A DNA stretch of 64,000 nt from Hyphomicrobiales bacterium (GTDB taxonomy: Bacteria; Pseudomonadota; Alphaproteobacteria; Rhizobiales; Rhizobiaceae). Positions 1-8,750 of this stretch are shown here, piece after piece. Position numbers and translations under genes: made by a program. Under the pieces are notes generated by a model. It had not been told where the DNA came from. It did no database searches and worked only from the letters and a program-made list of their open reading frames with translations. The stretch is from contig UBQW01000011.1 of assembly GCA_900467745.1 (NCBI GenBank), positions 1 through 64,000 of the forward strand. The letters are read 5' to 3'. Position 1 is the stretch's first letter. Each line of letters opens with the position of its first letter.

Positions 1-44
1 ATAAAATCTTCTCATCACGACAAACGGCCAAGGCCGAAACAAAA

Positions 45-63
45 GGGCCGCCTAAAGCGGTCC
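45..63. terminator. possible bidirectional hairpin terminator
   Basis: A 7-bp stem (GGGCCGC / GCGGTCC, one G-T pair) closes a 5-base loop. It is flanked by AAAA on the left and TTTCTGCTTT on the right, so it could end transcription in either direction. The gene it would serve lies outside the window; an rRNA operon ending just upstream is plausible because an initiator tRNA follows, but no 5S sequence is visible here. Confidence 0.3.
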
Positions 64-143
64 TTTCTGCTTTCCAAAGGCCGAAATGCAGAGCAAAATG
101 AATGGGTAAGGCACCTGAAACAATGGTGCGTCCCTTACAGGAA

Positions 144-226
144 CAAAACTCAATAGGGTTTTGCTCCGGCAGTAAGAGTAAACCCAAAGGGTTTACTCGG
201 ACGCGACAAAGCCGAAGGCTTTGCGC
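144..226 (+). other. three tandem short hairpins before tRNA-fMet
   Basis: Three consecutive stem-loops fill this spacer. The first is 144-163, CAAAACTC / GGGTTTTG with loop AATA. The second is 176-198, a perfect 10-bp stem GAGTAAACCC / GGGTTTACTC with loop AAA. The third is 203-226, CAAAGCC / GGCTTTG with loop GAA, extended by GCG/CGC past one bulged A. The last ends three bases before the mature tRNA. They look like RNA processing structures in a long rRNA-tRNA transcript; that role is inference. Confidence 0.55.
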
Positions 227-229
227 TGG

Positions 230-308
<79 letters not shown>

Positions 309-376
309 CTTCTTTCCCAAAGACACAATAGACCTGAGCCCTGTCGGCTCGCGGACTTATCCTGTAATAAGACAGC

Positions 377-1018
377 ATGAGCACGTCCTTTCTGTTCTCC
401 GGTCCTGACAACGCACCCGTGACGATCCTTCTCGCGCATGGCGCCGGCGGCGCCATGGATTCTGCTGGGATGGAGCGGTTTTCCGGGGCGCTCGCGACTG
501 CGGGGATGCGGGTGGTTCGGTTTGAGTTCGGCTACATGGCCGAGCGGCGGCTGTCCGATCGGCGTCCGCCGCCGCCCAAGGCGGAGACGTTGATCCCGGA
601 ATATCTGGCGGCGGTACGCGAGCTTGGCGCCAGCGGTCCGCTTGTCATCGGCGGCAAGTCGATGGGTGGGCGGATTGCCAGCATGGTTGCCGATGATCTC
701 TATCGTTCGGGCGATATCGCCGGATTGTTGTGCCTTGGCTATCCGTTTCATCCGATGGGAAAGCCGACGCAATTGCGCACGGTGCATCTGACCGCAATCG
801 AGACGCCGACGCTGATTTGCCAGGGAACGCGGGATGCGTTCGGGACGCGCGAGGAAGTCGCTAACTATTCGCTTTCGCCCGCGATCGACGTGTTCTGGCT
901 CGAGGATGGCGATCATGATCTGAAGCCGCGCAAGGCTCTCTCCGGCTTCTCGGCTGCGGATCATATGCAGGCGATGGCATCGCGGGTCGGTGCTTGGGCT
1001 TCCGGCCTGCGGTGTTGA
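377..1018 (+). CDS. alpha/beta hydrolase of the KANL3/Tex30 type
   Basis: The 213-residue protein is a small cytoplasmic alpha/beta hydrolase. The oxyanion region HGAGG lies near residue 21, the nucleophile elbow GKSMGG near residue 93 supplies the catalytic Ser, and GDHD near residue 180 supplies the likely catalytic His. There is no signal peptide. Length and motif spacing match the KANL3/Tex30 (dienelactone-hydrolase-like) family, whose substrates are mostly unknown. The gene stands alone after the tRNA, and the substrate cannot be told from context. Confidence 0.85.
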   Translation: MSTSFLFSGPDNAPVTILLAHGAGGAMDSAGMERFSGALATAGMRVVRFEFGYMAERRLSDRRPPPPKAETLIPEYLAAVRELGASGPLVIGGKSMGGRIASMVADDLYRSGDIAGLLCLGYPFHPMGKPTQLRTVHLTAIETPTLICQGTRDAFGTREEVANYSLSPAIDVFWLEDGDHDLKPRKALSGFSAADHMQAMASRVGAWASGLRC

Positions 1019-1127
1019 TCTGCCTTCTCTAAAACACTCTACGCTTGACTAACTGCGCCTGCTTCTGCATCCTCACGTTGAAATGTCAGCATGCGATCCG
1101 ATCAGTGTCTGCCGAGGGGGGAACATT

Positions 1128-2084
1128 GTGAGAGATGGTGCCGGTTGCGGCGTGTTCGTCGTTTTACTATCCGTATTGGGGGCTGGGACGCCCGCCCTTG
1201 CGGATGATCTCAAGATCGCCATGCCGAACTGGCCGTCCGGTCAGGCAACGGCCTTTATTCTCAAGGTCGCGATCGAGAAAGAATTCAAACAGCCTGCTCT
1301 CGTCCAGGAAATAGGCACGCTCAACGCCTTTGCCGGGCTGGAGAACCGCACTGTCGACATCCACCCGGAGGTCTGGCAGCCCAATCTCACCGATGTCATC
1401 GAAAAATTCGTGACCGAGAAGGGTGTGGTCGTTCTGGCCAAGCACACGGTTCCGGCATGGCAGGGCATCTGCGCGACGCCCGCGGCGGCCGAGAAGGGGA
1501 TCACTGATATCGCCGATCTCAGCGACCCCGACAAGACCAGTCTTCTCGATACGGATGGCGACGGCAAGGGGGAGATGTGGATCGGCGCGCCGACATGGTC
1601 CTCGACCGGGATCGAGCGTGTCCGGGCGAACAGCTATGGTTACGCCAAGACGATGACGCTCGTGGAGGCCGAGGAGGAGGTGGCGATGGCCGGCATCGAT
1701 GCAGCGGTTGCGACCGGCCAGCCGGTGGTGTTCGCATGCTATGCGCCGCATTTCGTCTTCGATCTGCACAAGATCGTTCGGCTTGAAGAGCCAAAGCATG
1801 ATGCGGCCAAATGGTCGTTGGCAAGTGCGACCGATCCGCTTTGGATCAAGAAGTCGTCGGCCTCGACGGCCTGGGACACGGCGACCTTTCGCATCGCCTA
1901 TTCAACAGCGCTTGCCGGCAAGCACCCCAAGATCGCGGCCTTCCTCGAAAAGGTCGACCTGACGCCGGAGGAGGCGACGGCGATGAGCTATGCGCTCGAG
2001 GTGGAGCGGCAGGCGCCGCTTGGCTATGCCAAGGCGTGGGTGGAGCGCAATGCGGCGCGGATCGATGGGTGGGCGAAGCCATGA
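1128..2084 (+). CDS. glycine betaine/proline-type ABC substrate-binding protein
   Basis: This is a periplasmic binding protein of the OpuAC/ProX family. I prefer the GTG at 1128 because GAGGGGGG sits just upstream and the resulting N-terminus is a clean signal peptide ending ALA-DD; an ATG at 1083 is the alternative. Tryptophans typical of quaternary-amine binding boxes are visible in MPNWPSG, EVWQPN, PAWQG and APTWSSTG. The family delivers betaine, choline or proline to an ABC importer, but no ATPase or permease gene is next to it. Its stop overlaps the start of the following L,D-transpeptidase (ATGA), so the two are translationally coupled. Confidence 0.85.
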   Translation: MRDGAGCGVFVVLLSVLGAGTPALADDLKIAMPNWPSGQATAFILKVAIEKEFKQPALVQEIGTLNAFAGLENRTVDIHPEVWQPNLTDVIEKFVTEKGVVVLAKHTVPAWQGICATPAAAEKGITDIADLSDPDKTSLLDTDGDGKGEMWIGAPTWSSTGIERVRANSYGYAKTMTLVEAEEEVAMAGIDAAVATGQPVVFACYAPHFVFDLHKIVRLEEPKHDAAKWSLASATDPLWIKKSSASTAWDTATFRIAYSTALAGKHPKIAAFLEKVDLTPEEATAMSYALEVERQAPLGYAKAWVERNAARIDGWAKP

Positions 2085-2791
2085 GGGTTCGGTCTTCTTC
2101 TCTGGCTAAATTCGGCGGGGCGCTCGTTTGGGTAACCCGGCGCTTGCGCAAGGGGCTGCCGGTTGCGGCGGCCGCGGTGCTGCTTGCGCCCATTGTCGTT
2201 CTGGCGCAGACGCAGATCTATGACGCCAAGACGCGGACATGGGTCGATTATGACAACAAGAAAGCCCGGCAGTATTACGCGCGCAACAAGCAATCGCCGG
2301 AGGCCTTTCGCAGGCAGATCGTGACGTTCCGCACGGCGGAGCCGCCGGGGACGATCATCATCGATGGCAACCAGCATTTTCTCTACCTCGTGCAGCCGGG
2401 CGGGCAGGCGATCCGCTACGGCATCGGCGTTGGCCGTGACGGGTTCGGCTGGGCGGGAATCGTCCGGGTCGGGCGCACGGCGGAATGGCCGGTATGGACG
2501 CCGCCGGCCGAAATGGTGGCGCGTGATGCCAATGCCGCCAAATGGGCGGCCGGCATGCCGGGCGGTCCTGACAACCCGCTCGGGGCGCGGGCGCTTTATC
2601 TCTACGCCGGCGATCAGGACACGATCTACCGCATTCACGGCACGGCCGAGCCCTGGACGATCGGGCTCGACGTGTCGTCCGGGTGCATCAGGCTCAACAA
2701 TGACGATGTGACGGACCTGCATTCGCGGGTGCAGATCGGCGCCAAGGTCATCGTGCTCATGCAGGGGGCCGCGCTTTACAAGGGTATCTGA
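2081..2791 (+). CDS. L,D-transpeptidase (ErfK/YbiS family)
   Basis: The 236-residue protein has an N-terminal hydrophobic segment (about residues 25-42) that exports or anchors it, then a YkuD catalytic domain. The active-site signature is complete: His186 in the HGTAEP segment and SSGCIR with nucleophile Cys202 and Arg204. Enzymes of this family make 3-3 cross-links in peptidoglycan or attach proteins to it, acting in the periplasm. The ATG overlaps the stop of the binding-protein gene by ATGA, which fixes this start over longer in-frame options. Rhizobiales encode many paralogs, so the exact role is open. Confidence 0.92.
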   Translation: MRVRSSSLAKFGGALVWVTRRLRKGLPVAAAAVLLAPIVVLAQTQIYDAKTRTWVDYDNKKARQYYARNKQSPEAFRRQIVTFRTAEPPGTIIIDGNQHFLYLVQPGGQAIRYGIGVGRDGFGWAGIVRVGRTAEWPVWTPPAEMVARDANAAKWAAGMPGGPDNPLGARALYLYAGDQDTIYRIHGTAEPWTIGLDVSSGCIRLNNDDVTDLHSRVQIGAKVIVLMQGAALYKGI

Positions 2792-2856
2792 TCGATGGCG
2801 CCGGCATTGGCCGGGGATTGATCGGCCCTGAATTTATCAACGTCTGGAGGGGACAG

Positions 2857-3174
2857 ATGTCGAAAGCAGAATTGAAGCGAGGCGGTCGGGCTCTTCTGGG
2901 CCTGGCGGGATTGTTGTCGTTGGGCGCCTGTACGCCGGCACCGCCGCCACCAGAAGCCATGGCGCGCACCACGCTGATGACGGCGCCGGCCGATCTGCAG
3001 TTGCTTTGCGCCAATGCGGTAACGAGCAGCGCCGGAGCCGGTGTCAAGGTCCTGCCGACAGGCTCTCGGCTGCAGCCCGACGGGACATTCGCCGTCGATC
3101 TGGATGCAGGGGGGAAGAAATATTCCTGCATCGTCGACAACAACGGTAGCGTTCGCTCGGTCGCTCCAGTCTGA
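2857..3174 (+). CDS. small putative lipoprotein, function unknown
   Basis: The 105-residue product begins with a lipoprotein signal (hydrophobic stretch then LSLGAC), so lipidation of Cys at about residue 27 is expected. A Pro-rich linker follows, then a small domain with one Cys pair (LLCANA and YSCIVD) that could form a disulfide. A strong GGAGGGG ribosome site at 2846-2852 supports this ATG over an upstream in-frame start. I do not recognise a named family. It follows the transpeptidase gene in the same direction, so an envelope role is plausible. Confidence 0.72.
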   Translation: MSKAELKRGGRALLGLAGLLSLGACTPAPPPPEAMARTTLMTAPADLQLLCANAVTSSAGAGVKVLPTGSRLQPDGTFAVDLDAGGKKYSCIVDNNGSVRSVAPV

Positions 3175-3194
3175 GCGCCGTAGGGAGCGCATCG

Positions 3195-3220
3195 AGCCTT
3201 GGCCTGTGAAGACCAAGGCT
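3195..3220. terminator. stem-loop between convergent genes
   Basis: Perfect 8-bp arms AGCCTTGG / CCAAGGCT enclose a 10-base loop between the ends of the lipoprotein gene and the GH2 gene. The position fits a terminator, but there is no strong T run on either side. Confidence 0.4.
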
Positions 3221-3230
3221 TTGGCCGCGG

Positions 3231-5474
3231 TCAGATGGCGGCGAGCGTCAGCGTGACTTTACCGAAGCGGGGGCAGGTGGCCTCAAGCCTGATCTCGCCG
3301 GTCAGGCCCGTGGTCTCGATCCAGAGACCGGCCGTGCCGCCCTGGAGCGGGATCGTGCTGGGGCCGAGGATCTTTGCCGGGCCGGTGAGAGATATCGTCA
3401 CCACTTCGTTCAGGAAGGGCAGGCGCTGGCCCTGCTGGTCGAGCGCGCGCAGAACGACGCGAGTGGTGTCACGTTCGCGTGCCTTCAGCCGGGTGCTGTC
3501 GGCTACCACCTGCAGCGTCGTCGGCAGCGGATCGGCGACCAGCGTCAGCTGCGCCACAGGCGCGCCGTCGACATAGCCGGTGAAGCTGCCGTCGATCCAC
3601 TTCTGGCCCCAGATGCCGAGTTCGTCGGCGGTGAAGTGGCGGTGGTCGAAGACCACAGGCGGATGCGGCAGGTGCGGGAAGTTCTCGTAGTCGGGGCCGA
3701 CGCGCTTGGTCACCGAGCCGTAGGTCAGTTCGACCTCGTCGCAATTGGTCAGCACGATCAGTGGCAGCACGCCGCCGATATTGCGTTCGCCGCGCGCCCA
3801 GAAGGTCACCGGCTTCATGATCACCTCATCGGAGGGTTCGCACTGGCTGGCATAGGCGTAAGCGGCGAATTTCGGTTCGCGGAACATGTCCATGACGCCG
3901 TGGTAGCAGATGCGGTCGCCGGAGCCGAAATCCTTGTGGGTGTTGTAGTCGAACATGCACCAGCCGATGGCGCCCGCTATGTCGGGGTCGCCATAGGCGG
4001 CGTTCAGGACCTCGAGGTGGCGGCGGACATGTTCGGCCTGGCGCGCTTCCTGGTCGTAGATCTTGGTCGGGTACATGTGACCACCGAATTCGGTGATCAT
4101 GTAAGGCACCTTGTAGGAAAGACCGGTGCTTTCCTGCTGCGGGCGCAGCGGCGTGCGCGGGCGGTTGGCGCCCGGCAGCTCCTCGTTGCCGAGGATGAAG
4201 TCGTTCATCGTGTAGACGTCCTCGAGCAGCTCGCTATCGCTGATGTAGCGAACGCCGCCGGTCGGGCGGGTGGGGTCGAGCTCGCGGGCAAGCCGGTTGG
4301 TCTCGGCGTAGAAATGGTGGCTGTCCTGGCTCTCGTTGATGCGCACGCCCCAGATGACGATCGAGGGATGGTTCCAGTCGCGCTCGATCATCCGGCGGAC
4401 GTTGCGGATGGATTCATGCTGCCATTCCTGGTCGCCGATATGCTGCCAGCCGGGGATTTCCTCGAACACGAGCAGGCCGATCTTGTCGCAGCGATCGAGA
4501 AACCACTTCGACTGCGGATAGTGCGAGGTCCGGACCATGTTGCACTTCAGCACGGATTTCATGATGTCGGCGTCGCGTTCCTGGGCGGAGCGTCCGGCGG
4601 CGTAGCCGACATAGGGGAAGGACTGGTGGCGGTTGAGCCCGCGCAGCTTCAGCGGGCGGCCGTTCAGCCGGAAGCCCTCAGGGGTGAATTCGGCGGTGCG
4701 GAAACCGAAGCTGGTCGTCAGCCTGTCGGAACCGTGGCTGGTCTTCAGCTCCACCGTCATCTGGTAGAGTTCCGGATTGTCGATATCCCAGAGTGCGATA
4801 CCGGTCAGGCCGCTGAAATCGAGCGTGGCGTCGTCGCCGGTCGTGTCTGATGATGCGGTGGCAAGCACGTTGCCATCGATATCGGCAAGCGAGGCCGTCA
4901 GCGTGCCGAGGAAATGAACATTGCGGGGATTGGAGAGATGGACGCGGACGGAGGCGGACTTCTCTTCCGAGAGCACATTGTTGGTCTCGATCTTGACGTT
5001 CTGGATCGAGACGGGATCGGTGACCTTCAGCCAGACTTCGCGATAGATGCCGGCGTAAGTCAGGTAGTCGATCGCGCCGCCGAAGGGCGGGATGGCGGGG
5101 TTCTCGCTGCCGTCGATGGTGACTGATATCAGGTTGTCGCCGCGTTGCAGGCCGTTGGTCAGGCGCGCCTCGAAGGGCGTGTAGCCATCCTTGTGGGCGA
5201 TGATCTCCTCGCCGTTCAGATAGACCACGGCGTCTGCCATGGCGGCGTCGAAGACCAGCGAGACCTCGCGTCCCTCGAATTCCGGCATCCAGCGCAGCAG
5301 TTTCTGATAGGTGAAAGCGCGCTGATAGCTCGCTTCATCGAAATAGCTGAACGGGAGTTCAACCGCCGTATGCGGCAGGTTGACGATGAAGCGGCCGTCG
5401 AAATCGCGCAGCAGATGCTGGCCGGCACCCTCATGGAAAGCCCAGGATTCGTTGTAGGGAACGATGGAACGCAT
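3231..5474 (-). CDS. glycoside hydrolase family 2 protein
   Basis: The 747-residue protein shows the GH2 order: N-terminal sugar-binding jelly-roll (about 1-150), immunoglobulin-like domain (about 155-260), and a TIM barrel (about 262-560). The conserved acid/base Glu is in RINES (E381) and the nucleophile in MITEFGGH (E462). A further beta-sandwich region follows to the end. Family members are beta-galactosidases, beta-glucuronidases and related exo-glycosidases; the exact sugar is not visible. No signal peptide is seen, so the substrate is probably an imported oligosaccharide or glycoside. It is the last gene of a leftward cluster with a lactonase, an SDR and a PhyH-type dioxygenase. Confidence 0.9.
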   Translation of the reverse strand: MRSIVPYNESWAFHEGAGQHLLRDFDGRFIVNLPHTAVELPFSYFDEASYQRAFTYQKLLRWMPEFEGREVSLVFDAAMADAVVYLNGEEIIAHKDGYTPFEARLTNGLQRGDNLISVTIDGSENPAIPPFGGAIDYLTYAGIYREVWLKVTDPVSIQNVKIETNNVLSEEKSASVRVHLSNPRNVHFLGTLTASLADIDGNVLATASSDTTGDDATLDFSGLTGIALWDIDNPELYQMTVELKTSHGSDRLTTSFGFRTAEFTPEGFRLNGRPLKLRGLNRHQSFPYVGYAAGRSAQERDADIMKSVLKCNMVRTSHYPQSKWFLDRCDKIGLLVFEEIPGWQHIGDQEWQHESIRNVRRMIERDWNHPSIVIWGVRINESQDSHHFYAETNRLARELDPTRPTGGVRYISDSELLEDVYTMNDFILGNEELPGANRPRTPLRPQQESTGLSYKVPYMITEFGGHMYPTKIYDQEARQAEHVRRHLEVLNAAYGDPDIAGAIGWCMFDYNTHKDFGSGDRICYHGVMDMFREPKFAAYAYASQCEPSDEVIMKPVTFWARGERNIGGVLPLIVLTNCDEVELTYGSVTKRVGPDYENFPHLPHPPVVFDHRHFTADELGIWGQKWIDGSFTGYVDGAPVAQLTLVADPLPTTLQVVADSTRLKARERDTTRVVLRALDQQGQRLPFLNEVVTISLTGPAKILGPSTIPLQGGTAGLWIETTGLTGEIRLEATCPRFGKVTLTLAAI

Positions 5475-5563
5475 GTTAGTTTCTCACGGCAGTAACGGTA
5501 TCGGGACGGAGGCGCAACGGGACGCAGCAAGTGGCCCGGCGCGTGTTCAATGTCAGCTTTGGC

Positions 5564-6475
5564 TTACGGGTACTGGGCGCCGTTGGTCGTCGTGTAAATG
5601 GCGTAGACCGATTGCGTCGCGGTTATGAACAGGCGGTTCTTCTTCTGGCCACCGAAGGTGATGTTGGAGACCGTCTGCGGAACCTTGATCTTGCCGAGCA
5701 GAGTGCCGTCCGGCGCGAAGCAGTGAACGCCGTCGGCGGCACTGCTCCAGAGGTTGCCGGCAACGTCGAAACGGAAGCCATCGGGCACGCCGTTGTCGAT
5801 CGAGCAGAAGTAGCGGCTGTTGGTCAGCTTGCGGTCGTCGACGACGTCGAAGACGCGGATATGGCGGGGCACTTCGTGGTTCGAGGAGCCAGAATCCGCG
5901 ATATAGAGCTGCTTTTCATCCGGCGAGAAGGCGAGGCCGTTGGGCTGGATGAAGTCGGTGGCGACCGCTTCGATTTCGCCGGTTCCGGCATCGATGCGGT
6001 AGACGTTTCTGGTTTCCTGCTCGGGCTCGGCCTTGTGGCCTTCATAGTCGGACATGATGCCGTAGCTCGGATCGGTGAACCAGATGGAGCCGTCGGAGCG
6101 AACGACGACGTCATTGGGCGAATTCAGCCGCTTGCCCTTGTAGCGATCGGCGAGCACGGTGATGCGGCCATCAGGTTCCGTGCGGGTGACACGGCGGCCG
6201 CCATGTTCGCAGGATACCAGCCGGCCCTGGCGGTCACGGGTGTTGCCGTTGACATAGTTGGATGGGGAGCGGAAGACCGAGGCGCCGCCATCGGGCACCC
6301 AGCGCATGATGCGCTCGTTGGGAATGTCGCTCCAGAGAAGGCAGTTGAGATCGGAAAACCAGACGGGACCCTCGGCCCAGCGGCATCCGGAATAGAGCTC
6401 CTCCAGCCTGGCGCTGCCCGCGATCAGGCGATTGAAACGATCATCACGGATGTCATAAAGCGCATCTTGCGACAC
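5564..6475 (-). CDS. SMP-30/gluconolactonase family protein
   Basis: The 303-residue protein is a six-bladed propeller sugar lactonase of the SMP-30/gluconolactonase/LRE family, which opens aldonolactones to acids using a divalent metal. Family motifs are visible: the metal Glu in AEGPVW near residue 36, LNSPNDVVV, WFTDPSYG and QPNGLAFSPD. The start is a GTG at 6475 with GGGAGGAG just upstream; longer in-frame extensions lack such a site. It sits between a GH2 and an SDR gene, so it probably hydrolyses a lactone formed by oxidation of a sugar released by the glycosidase (inference). Confidence 0.9.
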   Translation of the reverse strand: MSQDALYDIRDDRFNRLIAGSARLEELYSGCRWAEGPVWFSDLNCLLWSDIPNERIMRWVPDGGASVFRSPSNYVNGNTRDRQGRLVSCEHGGRRVTRTEPDGRITVLADRYKGKRLNSPNDVVVRSDGSIWFTDPSYGIMSDYEGHKAEPEQETRNVYRIDAGTGEIEAVATDFIQPNGLAFSPDEKQLYIADSGSSNHEVPRHIRVFDVVDDRKLTNSRYFCSIDNGVPDGFRFDVAGNLWSSAADGVHCFAPDGTLLGKIKVPQTVSNITFGGQKKNRLFITATQSVYAIYTTTNGAQYP

Positions 6476-6588
6476 AGGCTGCTCCTCCCAAAGCGATTTG
6501 ATCTCCTTCGTAAACGTAAACGAAGCCGCGTGCCAGAGCCCTGCCGCGCAAAAGGGCGGGGCTCCCGTATTTTTGGACCTGGCATGTT

Positions 6589-7410
6589 TCAGAGTGGGGC
6601 TTGCGGGTGCGGCGAGCCGTCGTAGGCACCCCAGATCGATTGGTCGAAACAGATCATCGAGCCAGTCATCAGGCCGGATTCCTGTGATGAGAGATAGGCG
6701 CAGGCGCGGGCCACTTCCGCGGGGTCGACAAGGCGGCCGAAGGGCTGGGCGGCGGCGGCTTCGTCCAGCCAGTTGGCGGCGGCGCCATGGAACTCGCGCT
6801 GGATACGGTCCTCGCCTTCCGAGGCCATCCAGCCGATGTTCAATCCGTTGACGCGGATACGGTTGCGCAGCAGCGCATAGGCGGTGTTCTTGGTCAGCGT
6901 TTCGAGCGCACCCTTGGAGGCGCAATAGGCGGCGATGAAAGGCTGTCCGGCCTTGGCCGACATCGAGCCGATGTTGACGATGGTGCCTTCGGTTTTTTCG
7001 CGGCGCATGATTTTCACGCTTTCCTGGATCAGGAAAAAGGGCGCGCGCACGTTGATCGCGAACATGGTGTCGAAGAGTTCAGGGCTGGTGTCGAGAATGG
7101 TGCCTCGATCGGTGGTGGCGGCGGCGTTGACCAGCGCATCGACGCGGCCGAAAGCCCTGTCGCAGGCCTGCACGACCTTGCTGGCATCCTCCACCTTGGA
7201 GAGATCGGCCTGGACATAGACCACCTCGGCGCCGGTAGCGGTTGAGATCTCCTCGGCCTTCGCGCGGCCCTTGTCGGCGTTGCGACCGCAGATGACGATG
7301 CCCTTGGCACCGCGCTCGGCAAAGAGCCGGGCGATGGTGGCGCCGAGGCCCTGCGTGCCGCCAGTGACGATGGCGATCTTGCCGTCGAGGCGGCTGTGGT
7401 CTGTGCTCAT
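6589..7410 (-). CDS. SDR family oxidoreductase
   Basis: This 273-residue protein is a classical short-chain dehydrogenase. The cofactor motif TGGTQGLG is at about 16-23, NAAA at about 95-98, and the catalytic set is Ser149, Tyr162 and Lys166 (YCASK). The C-terminal GSMICFDQS segment replaces the common TG-DGG end. It would oxidise a sugar or polyol hydroxyl with NAD(P). About 110 bases separate it from the downstream lactonase gene and 100 from the upstream dioxygenase, all in one direction. Sugar dehydrogenase plus lactonase is a common pairing. Confidence 0.9.
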   Translation of the reverse strand: MSTDHSRLDGKIAIVTGGTQGLGATIARLFAERGAKGIVICGRNADKGRAKAEEISTATGAEVVYVQADLSKVEDASKVVQACDRAFGRVDALVNAAATTDRGTILDTSPELFDTMFAINVRAPFFLIQESVKIMRREKTEGTIVNIGSMSAKAGQPFIAAYCASKGALETLTKNTAYALLRNRIRVNGLNIGWMASEGEDRIQREFHGAAANWLDEAAAAQPFGRLVDPAEVARACAYLSSQESGLMTGSMICFDQSIWGAYDGSPHPQAPL

Positions 7411-7510
7411 ATATGTTCCTCCCTATGATCTGTGACTGGCGATGCGCGAATGGCCCCTCGCGATGCGAGAGGCCTCTTTCGTTGTTGCTATGGAGTGCCG
7501 TGCTGCGTGC

Positions 7511-8698
7511 TCAGCTCAGCTTCTTCTCCGCCTGTTTCGCCAGCGCCTCCGCGAACATCTCGTCGCTCCAGCCCGCCGCCAATGCCTCGTGCATCAGCTG
7601 CGCCTGCGTCTTCGGCGCGAGGCCGCCGACCGGCGGGTCGCGGTCGAGATTGGTGGGGAAGGAATAGCCCTCGGCGCAGGCGGCGACCGCATTGGCGATT
7701 TCGGCTTTCGAGAGCGTGTCGGAAAGCCGCTTCAGGGCCGGGAAGAGGGTGGCGCTCATGCGCTGCCGATCGACCGTTTCCATGGCGCGGCCGAAGGCGG
7801 AGGAGACCTGCAGCAGGTTGGCGACGCGCTTGATATCGGCCGAGCGGTTGGTGCCGGCGGCATGGAAGAGCGCCGGGTTGAAGACGACGACGTCGCCCTT
7901 CTTCAGCGGCAGCTGTACGTGGTTCTTCTCGAAATAGTCGCGGAATTCCTGGCGCTTGAGGGCGAGATAGCCCGGCACGTAGGTCTGGCTATTCGGCAGG
8001 AAGAGCGTCGGCCCGCTCTCGAGCGGCATGTCGCAATGGGCGACCGCGCCCTGCAGCGTCAGCACCGGCGAGAGCCTGTGGACGTGCACGGGGAACTGCT
8101 CGATCACCTGAGAGGACTGGAAGCCGAGGTGGTAATCGCGGTGCGCGGATTGCGCGGCGCCACCGGGGTTCACGCGGTTGACCTGCGCGGTCATCTGGTA
8201 GCTCGGGCCGAGCCATGCCTGGCTTGCCAGAGCCACGATCGGGTTGGCGTAGTATTCGGCGAAATTGTCGGGGTCGGCGAGGCAGTGCTTTTCGAGCGAG
8301 TTCCAGATGCGGTCGTTGGCGCCAGCCTTGGCGAAATGATCGCCGCCGCCGGTCGAGGTGCGGTGCTGCTCGGTGATGATGTCGTCGAAGATCTTGCTGG
8401 CGCGGTCGATGACGCCGGTGTCCTCGTAGGCGCCGGTGAAGACGACGACGCCGGGGCCTTCGGCGAAGGCTTCGCAAATCTCGGCTAGCAGCGCGCGCTT
8501 GCCCTCGGGATCCGCGATGACAGCCCTGACATTGCGGCTGTCGTAGATCAGCACGTTTTTCTCTACGGCGGCTGCATTCGGATAATCGGCGAGCAAGGTG
8601 GTCTTTTCGGCCAGCGCCCGGAAGTCCTCGAGATCGCAGGCATCCTCGGTGAGCCAGACGCGGTCGGCACGCAGCTTCTGCAGATTGTCGGTTTTCAT
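7511..8698 (-). CDS. phytanoyl-CoA dioxygenase (PhyH) family protein
   Basis: The 395-residue protein belongs to the Fe(II)/2-oxoglutarate-dependent PhyH-like oxygenases. The iron triad is visible as HRD (His186, Asp188) and the distal His279 in LFHAAGTNRS, with Arg285 placed to bind 2-oxoglutarate. The start at 8698 is chosen because GGAGGAG precedes it; an ATG ten codons upstream lacks one. It is the first gene of a leftward catabolic cluster and is divergent from a LacI regulator. Members hydroxylate diverse small molecules; the substrate here is unknown. Confidence 0.85.
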   Translation of the reverse strand: MKTDNLQKLRADRVWLTEDACDLEDFRALAEKTTLLADYPNAAAVEKNVLIYDSRNVRAVIADPEGKRALLAEICEAFAEGPGVVVFTGAYEDTGVIDRASKIFDDIITEQHRTSTGGGDHFAKAGANDRIWNSLEKHCLADPDNFAEYYANPIVALASQAWLGPSYQMTAQVNRVNPGGAAQSAHRDYHLGFQSSQVIEQFPVHVHRLSPVLTLQGAVAHCDMPLESGPTLFLPNSQTYVPGYLALKRQEFRDYFEKNHVQLPLKKGDVVVFNPALFHAAGTNRSADIKRVANLLQVSSAFGRAMETVDRQRMSATLFPALKRLSDTLSKAEIANAVAACAEGYSFPTNLDRDPPVGGLAPKTQAQLMHEALAAGWSDEMFAEALAKQAEKKLS

Positions 8699-8750
8699 CA
8701 GATGCTCCTCCATTCCTGATGAAGGCACTATACGGCGCGGCGAGGGGCGT

